NCBI GenBank assembly: GCA_001421095.1
Contig: LIIK01000003.1
Coordinates: 52,622 to 95,681 of the forward strand
Length of the DNA: 43,060 bases
Direction: 5' to 3'
Origin: Candidatus [Bacteroides] periocalifornicus
GTDB lineage: Bacteria > Bacteroidota > Bacteroidia > Bacteroidales > CAJPTX01
The number at the start of each line of letters is the position of its first letter. Positions within the stretch are counted from its first letter, which is position 1. A program made the position numbers and the translations under genes. A model generated the notes under the pieces. The model searched no databases and was not told the origin of the DNA. It saw only the letters and a program-made list of their open reading frames with translations. Positions 15,534 to 25,848 of this stretch are shown one piece after another.

Positions 15534-16931
15534 TTAGCAATCCTTTAACCTTACAAGCTCGGCAATAGCCTCTGCCATAGTGCCAATACTCCCTGCCCCC
15601 ATGGTAACGAGCACCTGAAAATCTATCGATTCGAGCATTGGGAGCAATTCAGACTGCTGCAGCAATAGGCAGGGGACACTAGGTGGCAGCAATTGGGCTA
15701 TTAACCCGGAGGTTACGCCCTCTATCGGTTCCTCGCGGGCTGGATATATCGGGAGTAGCAGCAATTCATCCACCCCAGCCAGCGCCCTCGCAAAATCTAC
15801 AGCCAAATCCCGGGTTCTCGTGTAAAGGTGCGGCTGGAACACAACTACGAGGCGATGCCCTGGAAAAGCAACCCGGACGGCTTGGATTACCGCTGCAATC
15901 TCCTCTGGATGATGCGCATAATCATCCACATAGGTCAGATTCCTAGAATTATAGCGTACCTCAAAGCGCCGGCGCACCCCCTTGAAGCTCGCCAAGTGCG
16001 GCAACTGCTGCTCTAGCGGTACACCCACGGCCTCCACGGCCGCTATACAGGCCAAGGTATTTTCTACATTGAACCGACCGGGTAAACCTATCTGCACATC
16101 AAGCCCAGCATCATCAGACCTGTAGACGGTAAAGCGAGAATTAAGCCCTTCATAGTGAATTTTAGCCGCACGATAGCTAGCTTGCTCACCAAGCCCATAG
16201 GTGCAAAGCTGCAACCCCAGCATGCTGAAAAGGCGCGCAGTCCTCTCATTCACTATGAGTTTCTTATGCTGATTGAGCATGGCAAACTCTATGAAAGCAT
16301 CTTCTACCCCTCTGAGGTTGCCGTAGATATCCAGGTGGTCTGCCTGCACAGCCGTTACGACACTCACCGCGGGGGTAAGCTGCAGAAAACTATGGTCGTA
16401 CTCATCAGCCTCGGTTACAAAAAGCCCCTTGCCTCTATCCTTCAACACCAGATTGCTACCGGTATTCACGGCTATCCCCCCTAGTATGGCATCGCACCCC
16501 ACGGTATTGGACAGCACATGGGCGACCATGGTGCTTACCGTCGTCTTGCCATGCGTTCCAGCTACCGCCACCGTTGTCCAGTTCCGGGAGAGCAAGCCGA
16601 GAATCTCCGCCCTTTTGTGCAGCGTATGCCCCTGTGCTATGAGATAGCGCACCTCCGCATTGCCTGCGGGTACTGCCGGTGTGTAGATAACCAACGTGGA
16701 TGCCGAGGGCAAGCGATAATCACGGGGAATAAGCTCAATGCTATCAGCATAGTGAATAGCCATGCCCTCAGATTCCAACTCGTGGGTAAGCTGGCTTGGA
16801 GTGAGGTCGTAGCCCGCTACCTGGAGTCCTCGACGGCGGAAATAACGCGCCAAGGCACTCATGCCTATACCGCCTATTCCGAGGAGATACACCCTCTGCA
16901 GCAACTGGAAATCAACTGTTTGACTACTCAT
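15534..16931 (-). CDS. murC: UDP-N-acetylmuramate--L-alanine ligase
   Basis: A cytoplasmic ATP-dependent ligase that adds the first residue, L-Ala, to UDP-MurNAc. The 465-residue protein has the Rossmann-type N-terminus LLGIGGIGMSALARY, the Mur-ligase P-loop GTHGKTT (125-131), a TEADEYDHSFL segment, and DYAHHPEEI in the C-terminal domain. Its start overlaps the murG stop by eight bases. Confidence 0.96.
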   Translation of the reverse strand: MSSQTVDFQLLQRVYLLGIGGIGMSALARYFRRRGLQVAGYDLTPSQLTHELESEGMAIHYADSIELIPRDYRLPSASTLVIYTPAVPAGNAEVRYLIAQGHTLHKRAEILGLLSRNWTTVAVAGTHGKTTVSTMVAHVLSNTVGCDAILGGIAVNTGSNLVLKDRGKGLFVTEADEYDHSFLQLTPAVSVVTAVQADHLDIYGNLRGVEDAFIEFAMLNQHKKLIVNERTARLFSMLGLQLCTYGLGEQASYRAAKIHYEGLNSRFTVYRSDDAGLDVQIGLPGRFNVENTLACIAAVEAVGVPLEQQLPHLASFKGVRRRFEVRYNSRNLTYVDDYAHHPEEIAAVIQAVRVAFPGHRLVVVFQPHLYTRTRDLAVDFARALAGVDELLLLPIYPAREEPIEGVTSGLIAQLLPPSVPCLLLQQSELLPMLESIDFQVLVTMGAGSIGTMAEAIAELVRLKDC

Positions 16932-18060
16932 TTCTCAGTTCCTCCTTGGCTAGCTCCACTATGCTTCCTGCTATCACATTCGCTGCGTTCGGATGGGCTA
17001 ACATCTGGATAGCCTGCCCCATGCGTGCACACTCTACAGCATCCTCTAGCAATGCGAACGCACTAGGCAGCAATTCAACCACGGCCCGCTGGTCTCGAAT
17101 CATCACCGCTGCTCCCTTCTGCTCAAGCTGCTCTGCATTGCGGGTCTGGTGATCCTCAGCCACATTCGGCGATGGGATTAGTATTGTTGGTTTTCCCACA
17201 ACGCACAACTCTGAAATGGAGATTGCGCCTGCCCGAGATACAATAAGATCTGCAGCAGCATACGCCAGATCCATCCGCTGGATGAAATCAACCACCTTTA
17301 GATTTTCTCCCCCATAGCCACTTACCGCCTGCACCACCTCGGCATGATACCCTGCTCCCGTTTGCAAGAATACCGTAACCTCTGGGTGCTGAGCCAGCAG
17401 CGAAAGGTTCTTCACCACAGCGTTATTGATAGTACCCGCACCCAAACTTCCCCCCATCACCAGCAGGATTTTCCCATTCACTGGTAATCCCAACTCACGC
17501 CTTGCAGCTTGCGCCTCGGGCAACTTTCCATGCAGAAAGTTCCGTATAGGATTACCACTCACCACCAGATTTTCGCTAGGGAAAAAGCGTTCCATATGCT
17601 CATAAGCCACAAATATGCGCTTGGCCTTCCTTGCCAGCAATTGGTTTGCCTTCCCCGCATACCCATTCTGCTCTTGGAGTACCGTGGGAATCCCTAATTT
17701 TTGGGCCGCCTGCACTGCTGGCACGCTTGCGTATCCACCCACGCCCACCACCACCTGCGGACGGAATTTGAGCAATACCTTTCGGGCCTTCTGGTTGCTC
17801 CTCCACCATGCCCATAGGAACTGCAGGAGACGGAGTGGACGCATACTCCGTGGCATTCCCTTTATAGGAAGCCCGACTATCTGGTAGCCCGCCGCAGGCA
17901 CGCGTTCCATTTCCATTCGCCCCTGGGCTCCCACAAAAAGTAGCCTCACCTTAGGGTATAACGAACCCACAGCACCGGCTATTGCCAATGCAGGGAATAT
18001 ATGCCCGCCTGTGCCTCCCCCAGCTATCAATACCCTAATCTCCTGATCGCCACTAGACAT
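16924..18060 (-). CDS. murG: Lipid II synthase MurG
   Basis: The membrane-associated GT-B glycosyltransferase that adds GlcNAc from UDP-GlcNAc to lipid I, giving lipid II. The 378-residue protein shows GGGTGGHIFPALAI at 14-27, VVGVGGYASVPAVQAA, an LQEQNGYAGKANQ segment, VMGGSLGA in the C-terminal lobe and SRAGAISISEL at the UDP-sugar site. It overlaps murC by eight bases and follows ftsW by 27. Confidence 0.96.
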   Translation of the reverse strand: MSSGDQEIRVLIAGGGTGGHIFPALAIAGAVGSLYPKVRLLFVGAQGRMEMERVPAAGYQIVGLPIKGMPRSMRPLRLLQFLWAWWRSNQKARKVLLKFRPQVVVGVGGYASVPAVQAAQKLGIPTVLQEQNGYAGKANQLLARKAKRIFVAYEHMERFFPSENLVVSGNPIRNFLHGKLPEAQAARRELGLPVNGKILLVMGGSLGAGTINNAVVKNLSLLAQHPEVTVFLQTGAGYHAEVVQAVSGYGGENLKVVDFIQRMDLAYAAADLIVSRAGAISISELCVVGKPTILIPSPNVAEDHQTRNAEQLEQKGAAVMIRDQRAVVELLPSAFALLEDAVECARMGQAIQMLAHPNAANVIAGSIVELAKEELRNE

Positions 18061-18087
18061 CGGTAACCACTGCTTTAAATAACAAGA

Positions 18088-19281
18088 CTACTGAACCTCA
18101 TTGCTCTCTGCCAATTCCCCCTCATAGAACTCCTTGGCTTGCTGCCGTGCCACGCTTTGCACCATCCCTAGGCCAACGCCTGTAACAAATATGGAGTTAC
18201 CGCCAAGGCTCACAAACGGCAACGGGAGTCCTGTTACTGGAAGGAACCCCACGCAGATGAAAGCATGCACAAATGCCTGAAAGCAGATCATGAATCCTAT
18301 CCCCGCGCACAGGTATGCCTGGTACGCGCTTTTACTCCTGAGGGTGATAATCCGAATTCTCCACATCAGCAGTAGGTATATTGCCATTACCGCCAAGCCT
18401 CCCAGGAATCCGAATTCCTCTACTATTATTGCGTATATGAAGTCCTTATGGGCCTCGGGGAGTATTACGCGTTGGGTACTTTTGCCCACTCCCTTCCCAA
18501 ACCATAACCCGCCTGCCACGGCTATTTTCGCCTGCGTTCCCTGGCCTTCATCCAGCTCTCCGTTGGCGAAATTCTGCAATCGCCCCTCCCAAGTCGCCCT
18601 TCGTTGCAGCCTATTCTGTATAGAACCCAGTCCCGGAATCCTCACAAATAGCAGCAGGACGGCCAGCCCGACTACCCCCACTCCAATCATCAGCAAATGG
18701 CGCAACCGCACATTGCCCACCGTAAGCATAAAGATGCTGATGGCAAAAAGCAGAGCCGCCATCGACATATTATCCCGTACCGTAAGGGCGCAAACTATAC
18801 CTATGTATACCAATGGTTTAAGCACCCCTTTCTGGAAATCAGACAAACTCTCCTGCGATTTGGAAAGCCATACGGCCAAATAAAGCACCAAGGGGATCTT
18901 CACCAACTCTGAGGCTTGGATAGTGATGCCTACCAACCGAAAGGAACGGCGGGCGCTATTCACATCCATCCCCTTGAAAAACGTGAAAAGGAGCAGTCCG
19001 ATGCTTGCCCATAGAAGGAAACCGACCCAGGGTTTATACCTCCTAGTCGGGATCATCTGCACCACAAAAACACTCAGCACGCCTACCGAGAGTAGCCCGA
19101 ATTGCTTGAGGAGTACACTCGTGGTGTCGCCATGCAGCACACGGTATGCGTAGGCCTCACTAGCGCTATACACCTCTACCAACGACACCAGCGCCAACGC
19201 CACCAGCGCTAGCCAAATGTAGAGATCGCCTCGCAGGAATACGCTATACCCACCTAACCGACTGGCCTTCGTTGTTTCCAT
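18088..19281 (-). CDS. ftsW: SEDS glycosyltransferase FtsW
   Basis: A polytopic membrane enzyme that polymerises lipid II into septal glycan together with its partner transpeptidase FtsI. The 397-residue protein has about ten hydrophobic segments, the conserved ASELVKIPLVLYLAVWLSK helix, a loop with EAHKDFIYAIIVEEFG, and a C-terminal LPFVSLGGNS motif typical of SEDS proteins. It lies four bases after murD and before murG. Confidence 0.94.
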   Translation of the reverse strand: METTKASRLGGYSVFLRGDLYIWLALVALALVSLVEVYSASEAYAYRVLHGDTTSVLLKQFGLLSVGVLSVFVVQMIPTRRYKPWVGFLLWASIGLLLFTFFKGMDVNSARRSFRLVGITIQASELVKIPLVLYLAVWLSKSQESLSDFQKGVLKPLVYIGIVCALTVRDNMSMAALLFAISIFMLTVGNVRLRHLLMIGVGVVGLAVLLLFVRIPGLGSIQNRLQRRATWEGRLQNFANGELDEGQGTQAKIAVAGGLWFGKGVGKSTQRVILPEAHKDFIYAIIVEEFGFLGGLAVMAIYLLLMWRIRIITLRSKSAYQAYLCAGIGFMICFQAFVHAFICVGFLPVTGLPLPFVSLGGNSIFVTGVGLGMVQSVARQQAKEFYEGELAESNEVQ

Positions 19282-19285
19282 CTAC

Positions 19286-20635
19286 TTACAGCTCCATAAC
19301 ACACCTCTTAAACTGATCGCCCCGATCCTCATAATTCTTGAATAGATCGAAACTTGCACAAGCAGGCGACAGCAGCACCGTATCACCAGCCTTAGCCATG
19401 CCCTGCGCAGCTTTCACCGCATCGCTCGCCGAATGCGCATCCACTATCTGGGGCACCACACCGTCATAGCACGCATGCAGCTTGCCGCTATCGGTAGTCA
19501 GGCACACTATACCGCGAACCTTTTCACGTACCAAGGGGAGAAGCGTTCTGTAATCATTCCCTTTGTCTGTTCCTCCAGCTATCCAGACCACCCCGCCTTT
19601 CACGCTATCGAGGCCATACCATGCCGAATCTATATTGGTGGCCTTGCTATCATTGATGTAGGCTACGCCACCCACGCTGCGCACGAATTCGAACCGATGC
19701 GCTATCCCTTTAAAATCCATCAGCCCCTCACGTACCGCCACTTCAGGTACGCCTAGCACCAGCACTGCCACACCAGCAGCCATGGCATTGTACACATTAT
19801 GCCGCCCTCGCAGCGAGAGTTCGTCTACAGCTATGCCAAAGGGTGGAACGCCAGGAACGGCGAATTGTAGAGTTTGCCCACTGAGGTAGGCCGCCTGACC
19901 GCTAGCTACCCGTTGAGAAACCGACAGCAACCTAGCGCCCAGCGAATGCTCCTTGAGGTAATTCATCGTTTCGGCATCATCTGCACAGTAGACCAGGCTA
20001 TCGGCTGAAGTCATATTCTGCGCTATGCGGAATTTTGCCCTCACGTAGTTCGCCATCTGGTGCTCATACCTATCCAGATGGTCAGGCGTAATATTGAGCA
20101 GCACCGCAACATCAGCCTTGAAATCATACATGTCGTCGAGCTGAAAACTGCTTATTTCCAGCACATAGTACGCATGTTCACCTTGCGCTACCTGGCGAGC
20201 AAAACTAGCACCAATATTGCCTGCAAGAGCAGCGTCTAGCCCCGCCTTCAGCATTATGTGATGGATCAGGCTTGTGGTGGTGGTCTTGCCGTTGCTGCCC
20301 GTTATACAAACCAACTTAGCATGGGTGTAGCGGCTAGCAAACTCTATCTCGCCTATTACAGGGATACCGCGCCCTCTCACAGCAGATATCACCGGGGCAT
20401 TAGCAGGAATTCCAGGGCTCTTAACCACCAACTCAGCCTCTAACATCCGTTCCAGCGTATGCCCATTCTCCTCCCAGGCTATCGCATTGGCCTCCAGCTC
20501 GGCTTTACGTGAATCGGCTATCATCCCGCTATCGCTCACAAGCACGCAGTACCCCTCTCGCGCCCCTAGGATAGCTGCACCTATTCCGCTCTCCCCAGCC
20601 CCCAGTACCACTAAGCGTTTACCCTTCGTTTCCAT
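19286..20635 (-). CDS. murD: UDP-MurNAc-L-alanine--D-glutamate ligase
   Basis: A cytoplasmic Mur ligase that adds D-Glu to UDP-MurNAc-L-Ala. The 449-residue protein has a Rossmann start (VVLGAGESGIGAA), the P-loop GSNGKTT (113-119), a LNITPDHLDRY segment and INDSKATNIDS in the C-terminal domain. It sits three bases after mraY. Confidence 0.96.
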   Translation of the reverse strand: METKGKRLVVLGAGESGIGAAILGAREGYCVLVSDSGMIADSRKAELEANAIAWEENGHTLERMLEAELVVKSPGIPANAPVISAVRGRGIPVIGEIEFASRYTHAKLVCITGSNGKTTTTSLIHHIMLKAGLDAALAGNIGASFARQVAQGEHAYYVLEISSFQLDDMYDFKADVAVLLNITPDHLDRYEHQMANYVRAKFRIAQNMTSADSLVYCADDAETMNYLKEHSLGARLLSVSQRVASGQAAYLSGQTLQFAVPGVPPFGIAVDELSLRGRHNVYNAMAAGVAVLVLGVPEVAVREGLMDFKGIAHRFEFVRSVGGVAYINDSKATNIDSAWYGLDSVKGGVVWIAGGTDKGNDYRTLLPLVREKVRGIVCLTTDSGKLHACYDGVVPQIVDAHSASDAVKAAQGMAKAGDTVLLSPACASFDLFKNYEDRGDQFKRCVMEL

Positions 20636-20638
20636 AAC

Positions 20639-21877
20639 CTACCGAATCTTCAACGTTACCACCGTAAGCACGGCAAGCAGCACGCTCACCACCCAGAATC
20701 TGGCTACAATCCTAGGCTCTGGTACGCCCTTTTTCTGGTAATGGTGATGCAATGGCGCCATGAGCAGAATCCGTCGCCCCTCACCATACCTTAGGCGGGT
20801 GAACTTGAAATAGCCCACCTGCATCATTACCGAGAGGCTTTCTACTAGGAATACCCCGCACAGAATAGGAAGTAAAAGCTCTTTCCGCACCAGCACAGCA
20901 AAAACCCCGATGATGCCCCCTATCGTAAGGCTTCCTGTATCGCCCATGAACACCTGTGCTGGGAAACTATTGAACCAGAAGAAACCCACCAAGGCGCCCA
21001 AAAATGCGCTCATATAGACGACCAACTCCCCCATCTCAGGAATGTACATGATCTTCAGATACGATGAATAGATCACATTCCCAGAGAGGTAGGCGAAAAT
21101 TCCCAACGTCAGCACTATAGGAACGCTAACCCCGGTGGCGAGCCCATCGAGCCCATCAGTTAGGTTTGCGCCATTGGACACCGCCGCAACAACAACTACT
21201 ACAACTACTACAAACAGCCCCCATGCAAGCCAATTGCCCGCATCGCCCCCTACCGGTATCATGCTACGGTAGTCTAGCTCGTTATTCTTCAAGAATGGTA
21301 TCGTAGTTTTCAGGCTTTTCTCCAACGGGCTAAGGTGCACAGTTCGCCCAGCAGACTCTGCCAGCACCTCCACCTCGCTCTCTACCATACTACTCTGCGG
21401 CAACCGAACACCCACCTCTGGGCTAAGGAATAGCATAGCTCCCACAAAAAGACCCAGCAACGCCTGCCCAGCAAGCTTTACCCAGCCGGAGAGTCCTTTC
21501 TTTCGGTGCCGAAACACTTTTATGTAGTCATCCAGAGCTCCCAGCAAGCCTAACCACACCGTGGCTACCAGCATCACCAGCACATAGACGTTTCGCAAAT
21601 CGGCCAATAGCAGCACTGGTACTAATGTTGCCCCCACTATCAGAATGCCTCCCATAGTTGGCGTTCCTCGCTTCTGCTGCTGCCCCTCCAGCCCCAGATC
21701 GCGTATCTCTTCGCCTATTTGGTATTGACGCAATTTCTTGATAAACCAGTTCCCAAAAGGCATTAGAATCAGCAGGGCGATGACAAACGCCGCACCCGAC
21801 CTAAACGATAGGTACTGCAGCAAGCCAGCCCCTGGAATATCCAGATTATGAAAGTATTGATACAGACAGTACAGCAT
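20639..21877 (-). CDS. mraY: Phospho-MurNAc-pentapeptide translocase MraY
   Basis: An integral membrane enzyme that moves phospho-MurNAc-pentapeptide to undecaprenyl phosphate, forming lipid I. The 412-residue protein has about ten membrane segments, KRGTPTMGG (69-77), the catalytic aspartate pair in LDDYIKV (D116, D117), NLTDGLDGLATG and a C-terminal APLHHHYQKKG loop with the three histidines. About 65 extra residues between the aspartate motif and NLTDG fit the longer Bacteroidetes form. A 222 bp gap without a visible gene separates it from murE. Confidence 0.96.
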   Translation of the reverse strand: MLYCLYQYFHNLDIPGAGLLQYLSFRSGAAFVIALLILMPFGNWFIKKLRQYQIGEEIRDLGLEGQQQKRGTPTMGGILIVGATLVPVLLLADLRNVYVLVMLVATVWLGLLGALDDYIKVFRHRKKGLSGWVKLAGQALLGLFVGAMLFLSPEVGVRLPQSSMVESEVEVLAESAGRTVHLSPLEKSLKTTIPFLKNNELDYRSMIPVGGDAGNWLAWGLFVVVVVVVVAAVSNGANLTDGLDGLATGVSVPIVLTLGIFAYLSGNVIYSSYLKIMYIPEMGELVVYMSAFLGALVGFFWFNSFPAQVFMGDTGSLTIGGIIGVFAVLVRKELLLPILCGVFLVESLSVMMQVGYFKFTRLRYGEGRRILLMAPLHHHYQKKGVPEPRIVARFWVVSVLLAVLTVVTLKIR

Positions 21878-22099
21878 GATTCCCTCTAGTATCCTTTACA
21901 TTCCTTGCATTAACCCAACCTTTTCCTCACCCAGCACCTGCTCATGTCCAATTGGTCAATGTCAGAACCCTCTTACCCGTAGTTCAAACCCCTCTAAATT
22001 CTCTGCGACCATTCTATTCCATCCCACACCACGCTCCTCTTTCGTTGCAAATTGCCGTTCCTACCCGCAGTGGAGTTTAGGCCTAAGCACCTGTATTAG

Positions 22100-23581
22100 C
22101 TACTCTTCAACCAGCAATTCTAGGGCCTTCGCCACTTCCTCCCTATCGTCAAAATGCATTCTTTCGCCCTTCACCTCTTGGTAGGTCTCATGCCCCTTGC
22201 CCGCTACAAGTACGTAGTCACCTGGAGCCGAGAGTAATACCCCTGCGCGTATTGCCTCCCTACGGTCTACTATTTTGAGTACTCTAGCCCTGAGTATAGG
22301 GGGTATACCACCATACATGTCCTCTATGATGGAACTCGGATCTTCTCCCCTAGGATTGTCTGATGTTAGGATAACCCAACGGCTCATTTTAGCCGCCACC
22401 TCGGCCATCTGCGGGCGCTTCCCCTTGTCGCGATCCCCACCAGCCCCCACCACCGTTATCACACTAGCCTTGCTTGGCAATATGCCCGCTATCGTTTGCA
22501 GCACATTTTTCAGCGCATCGGGGGTATGGGCGTAGTCTACTATCACCACGCGTTCCTGCCCTATCTGGAAGTCGAACCGTCCATTCACAGGACGCAGCAT
22601 GCTCAGCACGCGCAGCACGGGTTCTGTTTCAAATCCGAGCCGCCTAGCCACTGCGTACACCGCCAGTATATTGTAGGCATTGAACTCTCCAAGGAGTTGC
22701 ACCCAAACCTCCTCGCCCATCGGTTCGAATCGCAGCATCATCCCCCCCAGCTCCTGCGACATCACCTCCAGATGGAAGTCAGACAGCCGCCGGAGCGAAT
22801 AGGTAAAAGTGCTAGCCCGGCAGTTCTGCAGCATCACCTCGCCGTTCCCATCATCTATATTCGTAATGGCAAAGGCCTCATGGGGTAGCGCGTCGAAAAA
22901 GAGCTTCTTAGCATCCCTATACGCCGCGAAGGTCTTGTGGTAATCTATGTGATCGCGCGTTAGGTTCGTGAACACCCCACCCGCAAATTTCAACCCTGCA
23001 GTGCGTTTCTGTGCCAGGGCATGCGAGCTCACCTCCATGAAAGCATACTGGCATCCGACAGCCACCATGCGAGCCAACAGCTCATTGATTTCCAGCGGAT
23101 CTGGCGTGGTGTGCGTGGCTGGCAGCACCTCTTCACCTACCCTATTCTCTACGGTGCTTAGCAAGCCCGCCTTATGCCCCAATCCCATGCAAAGGCGATA
23201 GAGCAATGTGGCCACTGTAGTCTTGCCATTTGTGCCCGTAACCCCGACCAATTTTAGCAATTCGCTTGGCCTTCCATAGAGGTTAGAAGCCAGCACGCCC
23301 AGCGCCGTTGCAGAATCAGATACTTGGAGGTAGCAAGCCCCCTTACAACGAGCCTCAGGCATAAGTCGATCACCCACAATTAGGGTAGCTCCAGCATCTA
23401 TCGCATTGGCTATGAAATCGTGCCCATCCGCCGAAACACCCTTGACTGCGACAAACAGCATGCCACGCCCCACCCGCCGAGAATCGAACACCACTCCCGA
23501 TACGCTTTCTGGCACCTGCCCCACACGGGCTAGAATCTCTACATCTCTCAGTAATGCCTGTACGCTGTAATCCATAGCCAT
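22100..23581 (-). CDS. murE: UDP-MurNAc-tripeptide synthetase MurE, meso-DAP type
   Basis: A cytoplasmic ligase that adds the third stem-peptide residue. The 493-residue protein has the DSRRV motif for UDP-MurNAc binding, the P-loop GTNGKTT (116-122), YAHTPDALKNVL, and the DNPRGEDP motif in the C-terminal domain. DNPR is the signature of enzymes that add meso-diaminopimelate rather than lysine, so this organism should make DAP-type peptidoglycan. It lies 45 bp after ftsI. Confidence 0.96.
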   Translation of the reverse strand: MAMDYSVQALLRDVEILARVGQVPESVSGVVFDSRRVGRGMLFVAVKGVSADGHDFIANAIDAGATLIVGDRLMPEARCKGACYLQVSDSATALGVLASNLYGRPSELLKLVGVTGTNGKTTVATLLYRLCMGLGHKAGLLSTVENRVGEEVLPATHTTPDPLEINELLARMVAVGCQYAFMEVSSHALAQKRTAGLKFAGGVFTNLTRDHIDYHKTFAAYRDAKKLFFDALPHEAFAITNIDDGNGEVMLQNCRASTFTYSLRRLSDFHLEVMSQELGGMMLRFEPMGEEVWVQLLGEFNAYNILAVYAVARRLGFETEPVLRVLSMLRPVNGRFDFQIGQERVVIVDYAHTPDALKNVLQTIAGILPSKASVITVVGAGGDRDKGKRPQMAEVAAKMSRWVILTSDNPRGEDPSSIIEDMYGGIPPILRARVLKIVDRREAIRAGVLLSAPGDYVLVAGKGHETYQEVKGERMHFDDREEVAKALELLVEE

Positions 23582-23626
23582 CTCACTAATCTCCCTCGGG
23601 TTTTGCGCCCCTTTTCTGCTCCTCGG

Positions 23627-25753
23627 TTAATCTTTCACCGTCATCTCTAGGGTTACTACGCTGCCACGTACAGGCGTAGTTCCAGCTGCCACGCTCTGCC
23701 GTTGCACTGCTCCCCGCCCTACCGCATGCACTCGTAGCCCGCAATTCTCCATTAGGTACACCGCATCCATTAGCGGCATTCCCACGACATCGGGTACCAG
23801 CCCCTGCGATTCGCCACGCACCGAGAGCCTTACCTTATCGGGCTGCTTGGTGGTGTTCACCCAGAGTTGCCCTCGTGCATCATCCTCTATCCGTATGCCC
23901 AACTGCTTGAAACCTAGCACCAGATCGCCCTTATCCCCAGCTTTCGATGCCGGTGGGTGTACAGGGCCATCGTCTGCACACGTGGGAAACCATTCACGCC
24001 GAGTAGTGTAGATCTTCCGCACTATTTCACGGAATATAGGGCCAGCCACCACATTGCCATAGTAGCCGCTTTGCCTTGGAGAACTCACCACCACTATGCA
24101 GGAATAGCGGGGCGCGTCGGCAGGGAAATACCCTACGAAGGAGGCCTGATACTGCACCTCATTCCCCTGTCTATACCCCCTGTTGGCATGCGCTATCTGG
24201 GCTGTGCCCGTTTTCCCAGCTATGGAGTAGTCAGCATTCCGTAGGTTGCTGGCCGTGCCATTATTCACCACACCCTCCAGCACTTGACGTACTTTAGCCA
24301 CCGTACTCCGAGAGCATATGCTAGCCTCTAGGACCTCTGGGGAAAACCGCCGTACTACCTTGCCATGATCTGCCAGCGCCTTCACCAGGTAGGGTTTCAT
24401 CATTCGCCCCCCGTTGGCTACCGCATTGTAGAGGGTGAGCGTCTGGAGCGGTGTCTGCCGCACCTCATAGCCTATACTCAGCATCGGGAGCGAAAGCCCG
24501 CTCCACTGGCCACTCCCCGGGCTGTTCACATAGGGCTTTCCTTCACCCCGAATCTCAAAACCCAGCGGCTGATTCAATCGCATGGCGTAGAGGCGATTCA
24601 CAAAATCTTGCTCCCGCCCGCTGTAGTAACGTTTCACAAGGCTTGCCACCGCCACGTTAGAGGAGACCTCCCACGCGTGCTGCACCGTTATTTTACCCCA
24701 GCCGCCCGTCTTGGTATCGCTTATCACCCGGTCAAAGATTCGCATCTGCCCGTTGCCCGTATTCACAGAATCCTCGAGCCGTATCAGCCCGTCCTCCAAC
24801 AGCGCAATGAGCGAGGCTAGCTTGAAGGTGCTACCTGGTTCTGTGCTCTCGCCCACAGCGTAATTCACTTCATCTCGATACACCCCGGGCGCATTCTGCT
24901 TAAGATTGGCCATTGCCCGGATTTGCCCGGTAGCCACCTCCATCACCACTACGCAGCCGTGGTGGGCATTATGCAGCACCAGCTGTTGGCGTAATGCGCG
25001 AGACACCACATCCTGCAAGTTCACATCTAGCGTGGTTACCACGTCGAGGCCCTCGCGGGGAGGCTGTTGATCCTCACTCCAGACTGGTATCGCCATCTGC
25101 CCTGGGATTTTCTGCACTATTCTATAGCCGGGTTCACCCTGCAGCTCATTGCTGTAGGCATCCTCGAGCCCCACGCTGCCGTGCGCATTCACCGTGCCTA
25201 TAGTACGGCTAGCCAGATCGCCAAGGGGCTTGAATCTGCGAAATTTCCTCACCACTTGTAGCCCCCCTTTGTTCCGCGATTCCCGAAAAACAGGGTAACG
25301 GCGTAGCTGCTCGAGTTCGGGGTAGTCCACGTCTCTGTTGCCCAGCCTCGCGTACCGTTCGCCCGCTACCCACTTCCTGCGTAACTCTGCCCGGTAGGCC
25401 GCCTCGCTCTTATCGCCAAACACACGGCTCAGGCCCAGTGCCATAGAATCTACACTAGACTCAAATAGGCCATTGGAGAATCCTGAGGCCTTCATATCCA
25501 TATGCAGCTCAAAGAACGGTAGCGATGTCGCCAGCACCCGCCCATCCTCGGCCAGGATATCGCCCCGAGCTGGCATTAGTTCCTCGGTCCTATATATCCG
25601 GGCCTCCCCAGCAGCACGCAGCGCATCGCCATCTACCCACTGTAGCCAGAAAATACGGCATAGCACAGCCAATGCGCACCCCGCAAAGAGCACGAATGCC
25701 AGCCCGCACACCTGCTGTAGCCTTCGTTTCTGCCTATTCTTCGTTGGTTTCAT
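23627..25753 (-). CDS. ftsI: Septal transpeptidase FtsI (PBP3) with PASTA domain
   Basis: A class B penicillin-binding protein that cross-links septal peptidoglycan, working with FtsW. The 708-residue protein has one N-terminal membrane helix (about 15-37), a dimerisation/pedestal part, and a transpeptidase domain with all three active-site motifs: STFK (308-311, nucleophile S308), SSN (364-366) and KTG (514-516). A C-terminal PASTA-like domain (VPDVVGMPLMDAVYLMENCG) follows, as is usual in Bacteroidetes. It lies between the ftsL-like gene and murE. Confidence 0.95.
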   Translation of the reverse strand: MKPTKNRQKRRLQQVCGLAFVLFAGCALAVLCRIFWLQWVDGDALRAAGEARIYRTEELMPARGDILAEDGRVLATSLPFFELHMDMKASGFSNGLFESSVDSMALGLSRVFGDKSEAAYRAELRRKWVAGERYARLGNRDVDYPELEQLRRYPVFRESRNKGGLQVVRKFRRFKPLGDLASRTIGTVNAHGSVGLEDAYSNELQGEPGYRIVQKIPGQMAIPVWSEDQQPPREGLDVVTTLDVNLQDVVSRALRQQLVLHNAHHGCVVVMEVATGQIRAMANLKQNAPGVYRDEVNYAVGESTEPGSTFKLASLIALLEDGLIRLEDSVNTGNGQMRIFDRVISDTKTGGWGKITVQHAWEVSSNVAVASLVKRYYSGREQDFVNRLYAMRLNQPLGFEIRGEGKPYVNSPGSGQWSGLSLPMLSIGYEVRQTPLQTLTLYNAVANGGRMMKPYLVKALADHGKVVRRFSPEVLEASICSRSTVAKVRQVLEGVVNNGTASNLRNADYSIAGKTGTAQIAHANRGYRQGNEVQYQASFVGYFPADAPRYSCIVVVSSPRQSGYYGNVVAGPIFREIVRKIYTTRREWFPTCADDGPVHPPASKAGDKGDLVLGFKQLGIRIEDDARGQLWVNTTKQPDKVRLSVRGESQGLVPDVVGMPLMDAVYLMENCGLRVHAVGRGAVQRQSVAAGTTPVRGSVVTLEMTVKD

Positions 25754-25848
25754 GCCTACTCCAGCCGCATTTTTCTGTCCTCGTATAAGCTCTGCACGGC
25801 ACCATCCTTGCCAGAAGACCTCCTATTCATTATCCTCGAGATACCTCC